From the NCBI GenBank assembly GCA_947579605.1, contig OX388325.1:3281572-3345571 (forward strand): a stretch of 64,000 bases of DNA. The letters run 5' to 3'. This DNA is from Athripsodes cinereus (lineage: Eukaryota; Arthropoda; Insecta; Trichoptera; Leptoceridae). Within the stretch, counting starts at the first letter, position 1, and every line of letters starts with the position of its first letter. Shown piece by piece: positions 20,642-31,156 of this stretch. The notes below the pieces were generated by a model. It was not told the DNA's origin. It ran no database searches and saw nothing but the letters and a program-made list of their open reading frames with translations. The position numbers and the translations under genes were made by a program.

Positions 20642-22411
20642 ATGCCCTATTCAATAGTAATCACTAAAGAAGGCAATGCAGATGCAGTCACTGCAGTACC
20701 CAACTGTTGGGTTTCAAACAACATTTTACTTTGGCCAGACATCCAGGACAAGAATAAGGTTGAATATCTCCGGGCGAGGGACAGTATCCCTCAACCTAGC
20801 TGGAGGAAGTACAAGTGTAAAGTTAAGTTGAGGGATATTGAAACTTTCAGAGAAGCCCTGAAGTTAGAAGAGATGTATGCAAAATTTGATGATACGGAGG
20901 AAGAAGACACGTATGTATTAATTTACTAACATTTTAAACTCTGTTATTATTCTTCAATATCTGTGGATCCAGGTATATATCCCCATTGATTTAATTAATA
21001 TTTAAGAGTATTTGTTGGTTTTTAGATAGAAATATGTTTTTTTTACAGATATTTTTACAATAAAAGCAAACGCCCACGTTTTACACCAACAGTTGCGGAT
21101 GTAAACGAAGAGTTTGAATCTCTGAAAGAGAACAATTTAAATAGCCTGAATGGGATAGAGTGCCAGAACTCCCGAGTTGATTGAGTGTGCCACAGTCATT
21201 GAGTGCCAGAACTCAGAAATAGTTGAGTTGGCCTTTGAACCAGCTCACTCCTTTCCAAACCTTCAGAATCCTGCTTGTGCTTCTAAAACTGACACAACGC
21301 CAATTACGTCACCTCTTCACGCGTCATTTATCGAAGTGCCGATAATTAACGAGAATCAGGAACTGAAAGAGGCGCTTCGGCAATGTAAGTAGATTTATTT
21401 TTTCCCTTGAGCTTATATCGTATTGCATATCAGCGAAGTAACGCTGTCTGATTTTAACATAGCTTCAGTTTGATAAATGAGTATCAAATTTGTTTTTTTT
21501 AGATCATGAAGATGTTGTACGGAGGTTTGACGTAATGCAGGTGAAATTGGACAGAATTTTAGAAGTAATTGCGGCAAACAATATCAGCCTTCCTCCTCAG
21601 TCCTCGTCTGTAGAGTTTGACGAAGATGTGGACTTTGAATTTCCAGTTAATACGATGGAAAATTTAAAACTATTGGAGATTAGACTAGGAGATAAAGTCT
21701 TCGAAAATCAATTAGTAAGTCATTTTACTCATTTTACATAATTTGTTTTAATCAACGTTTGCTTGTATAAACCATTTGAAGATAGTGGGTGATATTCTAG
21801 GCAATGTGCATGCTGCTGAAGAAATTTAACTCCTTTTCACTAATCAATCTACTTATGTTAATGTTACTAATTAATAATAAATAAAACACAATGTTCATAA
21901 TTTTTCATAAATATTTATGTGCATATCTTTTTTCAGATTAAAAAGTTTTCACTAATCAATGGCAGAGATGGACTGCAAAAGCTTTTTAAATTTGGCACAC
22001 ACGTGTCAAAACTCATTATTCAAGATGATGTGTGGGTTTTGTGTACGTGGAAGGGGATTAAGGGTTGCTCGAAAATCCCATTTATTAATTTTTTGAGAAT
22101 CCGGGATCTTTTTTTTAAAATATGCAGTCTTGCAGATAAAACGTGCACTATAAAGGAGGTGGACAACTATATCCAACACAGTATAATAAAGCACGCTCAA
22201 CAAAGGTTAACAAGAAAGGCGTAAGTAAATTCATTACACATTTATTTATTTATTTAGCCAGTTACACACTTCATACAACGCACAAAAATATAAAAAAATC
22301 AAAATTATTTGCAAAGCCAAAAGAGTTCTTGAATGAATAATATTTTCTATTAACTTTCCTTTCAGATTAAAACAAGTAAGAGAATCGGGGCAGTTAGATG
22401 ACGGAAAGTAA
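20642..22411 (+). CDS. DUF4806-like transposon accessory protein, five coding exons, one frameshift
   Basis: Exons inferred from GT/AG sites with matching phase: 20642-20910, 21049-21384, 21503-21714, 21937-22220, then a terminal exon 22366-22411. The N-terminus (SIVITKEGNADAVTAVPNCW, then NNILLWPD) resembles proteins that carry DUF4806 in insects. Exon 3 ends and exon 4 carries the candidate DUF4806: FPVNTMENLKLLEIRLGD, then DGLQKLFKFGTHV, VLCTWKG, KIPFINFLRIRDLFFKI and IQHSIIKHAQQRLTRKA. Exon 2 needs a 1-nt shift near 21165-21180: the upstream frame stops at the TGA at about 21180, and the downstream frame continues from there. The 1147-nt total is 3n+1, as a single inserted base predicts. 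The role is unknown; in a two-gene CACTA-like element it may be the DNA-binding partner of the transposase. This copy is probably a pseudogene unless the shift is an assembly error. Confidence 0.65.
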
Positions 22412-24420
22412 TGGAAAAGACCAATTGATTTATTAAATGATTTTATAATTATAAGGAAGATCACCTGATTTTGATTTTGATTTGTAATGATAAGACTATT
22501 ACTAGAAGTTAAAAATATATGCAGTCACGAAGGTAAGTAAATTCATTACACATAGTTTAAAAGAAATCAAATTTATTTGCATAGCCACAAGAGTTCTCGA
22601 ATGAATAATATTTTCTATTAACATTCCTTTCAGATTAAAACAAGTAAGAGAATCGGGACAGTTAGAAGACGGAAAGTAATAGAAAAGACCAATTGATTCT
22701 TTAAATGATTTTATAATTTTATAATTATAAGGAAGATCACCTGATTTGATTTGTTATGATAAGACTATTACTAGAAGTTAAAAATATATGCAGTCACGAG
22801 GGTAAGTAAATTCATTACACATATTATGTAAGAAATCAAATTTATTTGCATAGCCACAAGAGTTCTCGAATGAATAATATTTTCTATTAACATTCCTTTC
22901 AGATTAAAACAAGTAAGAGAATCGGGACAGTTAGAAGACGGAAAGTAATGGAAAAGACCAATTGATTCTTTAAATGATTTTATAATTTTATAATTATAAG
23001 GAAGATCACCTGATTTGGATTTTTATTTGTAATGATAAGACTTTTACTAGAAGTTGAAACTGTTTGCAGTCACGAGAGTAAGTAAATTCGTTACACATAT
23101 ATAAGAAATTAAAATTATTTGCAAAGACGAAAGAGTTCTTGAACGAATAATATGTTCTATTACCTTTCAGATTAAAACTGGTAAGAGAATCGGGACAATT
23201 AGAAGATATGCAAATTGAAATGGAAAAGACCAATTGATTGTTTGAAAACCATTTTATAGTTATATGGTAGCTCACCTGATTTGCATTTTTATTTGTAATG
23301 ATAAGACTTTTACTAGAAGTTGAAACTGTTTGCAGTCATGAGAGTAAGTAAATTCGTTACACATATATAAGAAATTAAAATTATTTGCAAAGACGAAAGA
23401 GTTCTTGAATGAATAATATGTTCTGTTACCTTTCAGATTAAAACTGGTAAGAGAATCGGGACAATTAGAAGATATGCAAATTGAAATGGAAAAGACCAAT
23501 TGATTGTTTGAAAACCATTTTATAGTTATATGGTAGCTCACCTGATTTGCATTTTTATTTGTAATGATGAGTTCATTACTAGAAGTTGAACTTGTATGCA
23601 GTTCCCGTGGGTAAGCAAATTCAATACACAAATATAAGGAATCAAAATTATTTGCAAAGCCAAAAGATTTCTTGAATGAAAAATTTTTTGTATTGACATT
23701 CGTTTCAGATTAAAACAAGTAAGCGAATCGGGACAATTAGAAGATATGCAAATTGAAATGGAAGAGACCAATTGATTATTTTAAAACCATTTTATAATTA
23801 TATGGTAGCTCACCTGATTTGCATTTTTATTTGTAATGATGAGTTCATTACTAGAAGTTGAACTTGTATGCAGTTCCCGTGGGTAAGTAAATTCAATACA
23901 CAAATATAAGGAATCAAAATTATTTGCAAAGCCAAAAGATTTCTTGAATGAATAATATTTTCTATTGACATTCGTTTCAGATTAAAACAAGTAAGCGAAT
24001 CGGGACAATTAGAAGATATGCAAATTGAAATGGAAGAGACCAATTGATTATTTTAAAACCATTTTATAATTATAAGGAAGATCGCCTGATTTGGATTTTT
24101 ATTTGTAATGATAAGACTTTTACTAGAAGTTGAAACTGTTTGCAGTCACGAGAGTAAGAAAATTCGTTACACATATATAAGAAATTAAAATTATTTGCAA
24201 AGACGAAAGAGTTCTTGAATGAATAATATGTTCTATTACCTTTCAGATTAAAACTGGTAAGAGAATCGGGACAATTAGAAGATATGCAAATTGAAATGGA
24301 AAAGACCAATTGATTGTTTGAAAACCATTTTATAATTATAAGGAAGCTCACCCAATTTGGTTTTTTATTTGTAATGATTAGTTCATTACTAGAAGTTAAA
24401 GTTATATGCAGTGGCACTGT
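22221..24420 (+). repeat. Array of eight ~268-bp units, each with an alternative terminal exon
   Basis: The unit contains a branch/pyrimidine region, TTTCAG acceptor, a short coding exon with stop, and a downstream GTAAGTAAATTC donor-like site. Exon starts are 22366, 22634, 22903, 23171, 23437, 23709, 23981 and 24247 (spacing 266-272 bp). Each is in the correct phase (2) for the donor at 22220. Units 1-3 encode a 15-residue tail such as LKQVRESGQLEDGK; units 4, 5 and 8 encode LKLVRESGQLEDMQIEMEKT plus N; units 6 and 7 encode LKQVSESGQLEDMQIEMEET plus N. Acceptors and stop codons are retained in all eight, while intronic parts vary. Whether more than one is used is unknown. Confidence 0.85.
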
Positions 24421-24820
24421 AAGGTTATTATTTTATCTACGTTCAAATCAATATGTGAAAAGCTGAGGCATTTGAGAAGTATGAGTGGGGTATTTTTTCT
24501 ACGAAAACCCGCCTTTATCAAGACTCTCAAAAATGCAGAAGAGTGGGAGGTTTATTCTTTTTATTGTTTAGATTTGTGCTATGTGTGCATAGTTGAATAA
24601 GAAATTTGCAATAGAAATTACATATCTCATTTCATGTAACTTATGTAAATTAAATTTTTTAACAATATTTGTGTTTTTATAATATACTTTCCATTCCATC
24701 CCAATGTTAGGGTAAGAGTAAAAAAGATGGTAAATATTACAAATTTTAATCAAACAGAATTCACATTGTAGATAATACAGGTAGGAATATTATATCATTT
24801 TTATCACTTATAGAGATGAG
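24421..24820. other. Intergenic between convergent transposon genes
   Basis: About 400 bp, AT-rich, between the last terminal-exon unit and the stop of the transposase gene. It would hold the 3' ends of both convergent transcripts. No gene is seen. Confidence 0.4.
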
Positions 24821-26878
24821 TTAACACTTTACTCTGTCAAGATCATACATTTTAATTTCTTCTTGTTCATACCCCTTCTGTACAACATGTATGTTAAGGT
24901 GTGATGATTTGAGAGGCACTTCAAAAAAATCATAAGTTTTCCTAATTTTCTTTCCAGCTATACACAACTTTGTTCCAATCATCTTTGTATATTGCATTTC
25001 CACTACAAAATTTTCAGTAGATAGAAACCATTTATCTTTATCTGTACAACGAAGAGAGCAGTTTTTCTTCAAATAGATCATGGTATATACTTTTTCTTCT
25101 TGAATAGTTTTTGGATACTTAACTGATGGGTATTTTTGCATCGTGTCTTCATTTTTTATTTGAGATAATTCTTGTATACGATTTGCAATTTGTTCCAACG
25201 GAGCTTCTCCTTTCCTTAATAAATTTTTAATCTTATTTAGCATATTCTCAAACGGGTAAGCACTAATAGATGAAAGAGGTCCAAATTTTGAAACATCATT
25301 TACAATATGGCAAAGATTGTGAACATTACTTGTGATAGCATCATATCCGTAAATATCTATATATCGATCAACATATGTATCAAACAGATTTTGAGCAATC
25401 GAAAGATATGGTTTGTATGTATCACACGAGCAGATTGTTGTTGCACAGAAGAGTAACAAAAAATGTTGATATATTTCCGGTGGCAGATAATATTTTAATA
25501 GCACCGGCCCAAAATACATCAAAAAATTCTTAAATTCAGCACCTTTCCAAAAGTGCACTGTTTCTAATCCTCTCATTCTTCCCTCGTGCACTTCATATGG
25601 TGTAGTAGATTTCTTGTCCATTAAATCACTTGAAATAGCAAGAATTTCTCTTGCAGACCATTTGGAGGTGAAATTAAATGTGCCATTTATCCATCCCAGT
25701 AAACATCGCTTCATTACTCCAAGGTGTAACAAATGTAAGGCATCTGCTACGATGAAATCTTCAACAAGATCTATAGTTAAATCTTCGATGGGAGTAGTCT
25801 CTTTGTGGTGATCTGGGTCTAGCCGATCACGAAAAGAAATATTGGTTCTAAGAGGCATATCCACTCGAGGGAATGTCATATGTCGATTTTTTTTATCATA
25901 TTCTCCAACTATAGTACATTTCATACAGCTACTGTAGCCATTGAAGCTAATTGTACCTGAAACAGAGAACTCTTGTTAAAAAGTATTAAAGCTTTTATTA
26001 TTTTATAATAAACTATTATCTTGTCATAAGAATAATGTCATAAACAGAACATATATTTTTATGTTGCCTTTACCTTTGATAAAACATCTTGCAGGAGTAT
26101 CACATACAAAACAACGAATTTTTATTTCAATAATCTGTCCATCTATTTCTAATCCATCATTCCTCAAAAGAATCAGCTCATCAACAAACGGTCTCAAAAA
26201 ATCCTTTACGGGTGGTTTAGTATCCCCACAGTATATTGCGATTACCAAAGGATGTGTATTTATCCCATCTGCTTTTACTAATATTGGCCAAAATTCTTTT
26301 TTTGAGCTTTTTGCAATAGGAACTCCATCAATATTTACTGTCATGTTTATACAAGATGGCAAGTGACCAATGCTTTGTTTAGTATCTAAAAGGCACCTTT
26401 TAATACCATGGTACCAGTATGAACCTTTGCCCATCGAAATTATATTATTGTGTCTAGGAGTTTGTAGGAGGGTCCTAGCATCTTTGGGTAAATATGGTAT
26501 AACGTTGCGGTTTTCGCGCAAAATAGTTAGCAGATCATTTATTGCACTATGTTTAATATTATGCTCCAAAGCCCATTGCTTTAAATTCTCTCTTAGTGTG
26601 AGATAGTTATCATCACTATCCGACTCACTAGTTAACCTCGAATCATATACTTCATTGCATATAATATTATTAGAACTGTCTTGTGGTAATGTCTGCGTCG
26701 AGTTTTGACATGAATTACTCAAAACTGGAAAGGCAGATGAACAATGCTGTACAATTTCATGTGCGGATGAAGAAGATGATGTCGTTATATTTGTAGATAT
26801 TGGAAGTATCTTTCGTACATTTTTCACTGCACGTAAACGTCTATAATAACTGGAGGAATGTTTAAACGGCTTACTCAT
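24821..26878 (-). CDS. tnp2-like (CACTA/CMC group) transposase, two exons
   Basis: Exon 1 is 26878-26074 and exon 2 is 25956-24821, joined by a 117-bp GT/AG intron in phase 1, giving 646 residues. Exon 1 starts with a basic, serine-rich region and an acidic stretch. The catalytic-type region follows: VNIDGVPIAKSS (first candidate Asp), LVKADGINTHPLVIAIYCGD, KPPVKDFLRPFVDELILL, and CFVCDTPARCFIKG (second candidate Asp). The splice restores a cysteine pair, YSSCMKC. Exon 2 has DFIVADALHLLHLGVMKR, MYFGPVLLKYYLPPEIYQHF and HNLCHIVNDV. Candidate Glu is in YPFENMLNKIKNLLRKGEAP followed by LEQI. This order matches the tnp2 family of EnSpm transposases, which cut and paste DNA in the nucleus. No disabling mutation is visible, so this gene may be active. 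It converges on the DUF4806-like gene. Confidence 0.8.
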
Positions 26879-27389
26879 ATTGATAATTTACAATGAATAT
26901 TTCAACACGTTACACAAAAAGATAGATTATTAAAACTATAACTTTATACATGGCACATCACAGTTATATATTATTCAACACGTTGAGCAACACTGGTACA
27001 GTTTTGACATCTGTCAACTAGTTTTATGACTAAGACCTTGAAATAACATTTTCAGTAACAGATACTACTTTGGGTGCGCTTAGTGCTCTAAACATCATTC
27101 AGTGGCAATTTGGGAACGATGCATGGACATTGTATATATACTTCATGTTCTAAACCTCACGCTCCCTCAAAATGGTTTCAGTGCGTTGACATTGCATGTA
27201 CATTTTGTAATATAACCTTACACAGTGACATTCAGGACTCGACGTGTGGACATTGTATGAACTATCTGTGTTCTATACCTCACGCACTCCCAAACTGTAT
27301 TCACAGTTATTATACTGATACTGGAATCGGTGTAAAGATAATTTTGTGGCTAATATTTCAGTCACCGCGACCGAATTTGGTTGTATGGG
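26879..27389 (-). promoter_or_regulatory. Right subterminal region and promoter side of the transposase gene
   Basis: About 500 bp between the transposase ATG and the right terminal repeat. It holds two direct copies (about 27125-27165 and 27240-27285) sharing GGACATTGTAT, TGTTCTA and ACCTCACGC. Clustered subterminal motifs of this kind bind the accessory protein in plant CACTA elements; that role here is inference. Confidence 0.5.
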
Positions 27390-27578
27390 GTGCATAAAGT
27401 GCGCAGCGTCGCTATTGCGACGCTAGTACTATTGCGCAGTCTTTTTCTAGATATTAACCTGTACGGACGTGTCTTAGCACGCGCATGTACATTATAACGT
27501 TTTCAACGAGTTATTATCCATTTCAAATTATTTTAAAGTGAATATAATATTAAAATTTTGTTTTTTTAAACTTTCAAA

Positions 27579-28530
27579 ATGTTGAGTAGTGATGATGAAA
27601 ACACTTCGAGTGAAAACGTTTCTCTTATTGATAATAGTGACAGTGAGGATGAAATTACAATGTCTACAAATCGCAGAATGCGTATATATAGCGAAAGTAG
27701 CAAATCTTCTGAGAACGAGTCACCTCTTTTGGATGACCTTGACACCGATACATTTGTGCAACTTCCTTCTGATATAGATTTTTCCAACGAAAAATCTAAT
27801 ACTTTTTTCGAAATTACCAGACCAAAACATTTATCTACCGATATTGAAAAGCCTATTGAATATTTTAAATTGTTTTTTACTTCCTTGCTCATCAATACTA
27901 TAGTACAAGAAACTAATTGATACGCCCAACAATTTTTACACTCAGGAAGAGAAATAAAACCGAGATAACGAGTTAAGAAATGGAGGTCAGTTAAAGAATT
28001 AGAAATTAAGGCATTTATTGCAGTTCTATTGGAGATGGGTATAACCAACAGACCAACTATATATTCTTATTGGTCTAATAACTCCAGAAGTATACCATGG
28101 TTCAAAAAAATGTTTTCAAGGGATCGTTTCCAGTTGATCCTTAAATTTTTTCACATGGTGAATAACGAAAAAATAGCTCGTCCAGGCCATCCTGACTATG
28201 ATCCATCTGCCAGATTTTCCCCGATTGTTGACCACGCCAATAAAATCTTCAGACACTATTTCCAGCCTCACCAAGAATTGTCAATTGACGAGTCATTAGT
28301 TGGTACCAAATGCAAACTCGGTAATGAAGCAATACCTACCGAATAAAAAGCATCACAGGTGGGGTATAAAATTTTGGATGTTGTGCGATTCCATCACTAA
28401 TTATTGCTTAGGTTTTTTTGCTACAAGGGAGCAAAGGTAACGAGTAACGAAATGAAATAAACCAGCATGGTCTGGGATACATTGTGGTACAAAAATTACT
28501 AAGCATTGGGGATTATTTTAACAAAGGGTA
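27579..28530 (+). pseudogene. piggyBac transposase fragment, copy A
   Basis: The N-terminal half of a piggyBac transposase: an acidic, serine-rich start (MLSSDDENTSSENVS), an in-frame TGA after IVQETN, a stop near 27975, then MGITNRPTIYSYW, a DRFQLILKFFH stretch and the DESLVGTKCK region with the first catalytic-type Asp. A frameshift follows at about 28340. All defects are shared base for base with copy B at 31388-32340, so the gene was already dead before the duplication. The copy stops at 28540. Confidence 0.8.
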
Positions 28531-28540
28531 CCATTTATTC

Positions 28541-29012
28541 AAGTAGATGAGACACATGCGCCAATGTCGAAACATAACATCTCTTCGACAAATCCAAACT
28601 GCATATTCCGGTGACGGGCCGAGCCTCGTTCCGTATGCAAAATGACATGGTCTTAGTTTTTTAACAAACTTTGTTTGAGATTGAAATAAATATAATTCGG
28701 TTTACTATTTTAAGTGGTATATGAATGTGTTACTCGAAGTATATTTGTTGGTAGATAAATGGTACATGCTTCAGAGAGTACATATCTATTAGATATATTT
28801 TTATTAGGAAGGTACATTGAATATTTTAACACGTGTCTAATATTTAGATGACGGAAGAGTAGGCATGAGTACATCGGGTGAAGAAAAGTACCAAATTGAA
28901 TTTAAACAAAAAAAGTTGGATGAACTATTAATGGCTTTTAGGTAGATAGGTTTAATTTTGTTTATATTGATATGTTATGTAGGTATTAATATTTCAATAT
29001 AAAAATAATTTC
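28541..29012. other. No gene seen
   Basis: Sequence between the truncation point of piggyBac copy A and a retrotransposon fragment. It is AT-rich, with no motif and no long open frame. Confidence 0.4.
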
Positions 29013-29344
29013 AAGGAAAGGCTACCCAAACCAACAGAGGAACTTCCAACAGGTCACCAACTATCATATGCAACCTGGAAATCCCTGAACAGACTGAGGA
29101 CAGGCGTAGGAAGATGCAGGGTGAACCTGGACAGATGGGGAATGCTGGAGGCCGGCCAGGATGTGAAGTGCGACTGTGGGGAAACCCAGAACATGACACA
29201 CCTGCTGAATTGCCCGCTTATGGGAGGGGGGTGCTCTGAGGAAGATCTATGGCGAGCTAATGACAATGCCATTTTGGCTGCGAACTACTGGAGGGACAGA
29301 GTATAGATGATTATGGACACGGAAAGTAAGTAAGTAAGGAAAGG
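29013..29344 (+). mobile_element. 5'-truncated non-LTR fragment with 9-bp target duplication
   Basis: AAGGAAAGG flanks the insertion (29013-29021 and 29336-29344). Between them, the plus strand encodes the C-terminal tail of an ORF2: LNRLRTGVGRCRVNLDRWG, then DVKCDCGETQNMTHLLNCPL, ANDNAILAANYWRDRV and a stop at about 29306. The fragment ends in (TAAG)n. Base composition is much more GC-rich than the surroundings, which suggests a different source element or recent arrival. Confidence 0.8.
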
Positions 29345-29824
29345 ATTGAGATACACGTGTGGTTGTTTACATAAAAAAGTAGATACTTGTACTAGGAGTG
29401 AGAGAGTGGGTATTTTTGTGATGAGGACAAAGGAATGAGTCTATAAAATTTATGTCCGAACTCAACTCGAGGCAGTTTTTATCTGGTAATCAAGGGGGAC
29501 AGTTTTCTCTTGAAATTAGAGGAGAGAGGTTAAATTTTAAAAGCAGTGTTGAATTCTATTAGATTTTCGTTTGTGTACATTCCTTTCTCCGAGTAATAAA
29601 TATAATATTCTCTTTTTAGTGATTATTTCCACAATGGAAATAATGAGAAATTCATCCTAAATTTTATTATAATTTTACGTTAAATTCTGTGTTTCGAAGC
29701 AGCTAATTTGCAGTTGATCCTGCCTTCAACCGAAGCTAAGAAATTTTATATATTATTATTTATTTAAATTTTGTAATAGATATTTTTGGCGTTACTACAT
29801 TGCCTTCTTCTTGGAGTATCAAAA
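29345..29824. other. No gene seen
   Basis: AT-rich spacer up to the breakpoint of the duplicated NLR-gene segment at about 29825. Confidence 0.4.
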
Positions 29825-30604
29825 GTCTGAGATTTTAGTTACTATTTTCTTTAATTCCGAAACGACATGTTTTCTGAATTCTACATGTATTGAGCTTGTG
29901 TCTTTGAACTTTCCTTCACCCGTGACGAAATCGTTTTTCAATCCTGTAATGCGGCTTTCATCATCGAGCTGCAACACATCTCTACATAAATCCAAATCAA
30001 CTTTGGATAAATCAAAGTTTTTTTGTTTCTTGATGTTCAAACAATATTCAATGGCAATGCATGTTAAACATAACTCTAAGCATTTATCATATCTAAGTTT
30101 GTAGAATCCTGATGGATGTATGCTGGTTAGGAAGGAAGGTATTTCACTGGGCTCCGTAAGATAATCTTTCTCGAAGGATTCCTCAACGGGGCTATTGGTG
30201 TAGAGCACTAAATGTTTTAAGGTTGGATTATCAGTATTGGAAGACATATAAGTTGTAATTTTTGCAAAATAAGACTTAATATATTTCCAAATGTTGAAAG
30301 CCGATTTTTTAGGAGATGTTAATGTGTATTTGTTTATAATCGCATCTTTTGTTGCCTTATGTTTAAGTTGCATCATTGTAACATAACTCATATTTTCATC
30401 TTGTTGCACAATAACATCATCAAATTTTCCTGAGATATCTGTATGAAGTTCTACCATTAACTTTACGTCACTATAAGTTTCATCAGAAGCTAAACACAGC
30501 AACAGAGCGAGTAATAAGTTAATTGGATATGTCGCACCTTGATTGTTAGTTGAATCCCCTTTGGGATATTTCTGTGATGTATTGTCTATTGTAGTGGAAT
30601 CCAT
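29825..30604 (-). pseudogene. Truncated duplicate of the NLR-like gene (N-terminal segment only)
   Basis: This is nearly identical to 18461-19240 at an offset of 11364 bp, with a handful of substitutions. It includes the same splice-acceptor-like tract (about 30631), ATG at 30604, and the FDD and QLKHK residues. It ends inside the first duplicated 121-residue block: homology stops at about 29825 and the frame then meets a stop (KISDF). The product would be about 260 residues, the nuclease-like head without NACHT or ankyrins. It may be a simple relic, or an isolated head domain if transcribed. The near identity also allows an uncollapsed haplotype in the assembly. Confidence 0.85.
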
Positions 30605-30883
30605 TGTATTGATCTGCACAGACTGAGCTCCTGAAATCAAAAACAGTAAAAGCAACATGTTAGTCAAGTATCTACAATATTGAAAAATATATATAAAAAG
30701 TATCTGAAGTTAAAAAAAAAGTCATTAATAATTATATAAAATTTCGCTGTCCATCTGACGTTGAAAAACCATTCATTTGCTTTTATAACCTCCTAAATCC
30801 TTCTGCTTATATTCCTTCTTATTCTATTCCTATATATTTAAATACTTTCATATATCAAAAATATCAAGGTGACGTCACATCTC

Positions 30884-31156
30884 CACATGACTCAGCGGTG
30901 AGAGTGTTGATCTATCAACATAGAGGTGTTGGGTTCGAATCCCGGTGACTGGAATTTCATTGAAGATTCTGCTCTCACAGACCATCGGTCACCGGTTGCG
31001 AACAGAAAGTAATATGAGAGATATAAAAAGAATGTGGTGGAAATCGGTGAATGTTTCTAGAGTAAAGCATGCTTAAACCAGCTAAAAGCCAATTCGTAAG
31101 CATTGGAAATACCCATACTCTCTCTCTCTCTCTGCCCATAAAGGGATGTATATTAA
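30884..31156 (+). mobile_element. tRNA-like sequence, probable SINE (copy B)
   Basis: This is the duplicate of 19520-19793, with the same GGTTCGAATCC B-box core and the same (CT)n run. It ends at the TTAA (31153-31156) that receives piggyBac copy B. Confidence 0.45.

Larger units (their letters stand above)
19838..27389. mobile_element. tnp2/CACTA-like DNA transposon, 7552 bp, two convergent genes
   Basis: The terminal inverted repeat is CCCATACAACCA at the left, with its complement TGGTTGTATGGG at the right, flanked by GT (19836-19837 and 27390-27391). The empty site ATGAATGTGCATAAAG is present in piggyBac copy B at about 31192-31207, which proves the boundaries. Subterminal similarity continues: ACACCG followed by GTATCAG occurs near both ends. 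The right end also has two copies of a motif with GGACATTGTAT, TGTTCTA and ACCTCACGC (about 27125-27165 and 27240-27285). The left gene encodes a DUF4806-like protein and the right gene a tnp2-like transposase. The transposase fits the CMC/EnSpm group, but these termini do not start with CACT(A/G), and a 2-bp duplication is short for EnSpm. Confidence 0.85.
19794..28540 (+). mobile_element. piggyBac element copy A, split by CACTA-like insertion and 3'-truncated
   Basis: The 5' end CCCTTACAGTGCT begins directly after TTAA (19790-19793), the piggyBac target. Only 44 bp precede the CACTA-like insertion at 19838; piggyBac sequence resumes at 27390 (GTGCATAAAGTGCGC) and is identical by eye to 31200-32350 of copy B. 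Homology stops at about 28540, inside the transposase, so the 3' part and its inverted repeat are missing. A palindrome GCGTCGC...GCGACGC lies just inside the 5' end in both copies. Confidence 0.85.

Noticed and set aside
23006..24417. Series of minus-strand frames reading SISICISSNCPDSLTSFNLKG
   Set aside because: They are the antisense of the repeated terminal exons. They recur only because the DNA repeats.
27566..28048. 160-codon minus-strand frame over piggyBac (and its copy at 31375)
   Set aside because: Antisense shadow of the serine/aspartate-rich transposase N-terminus.
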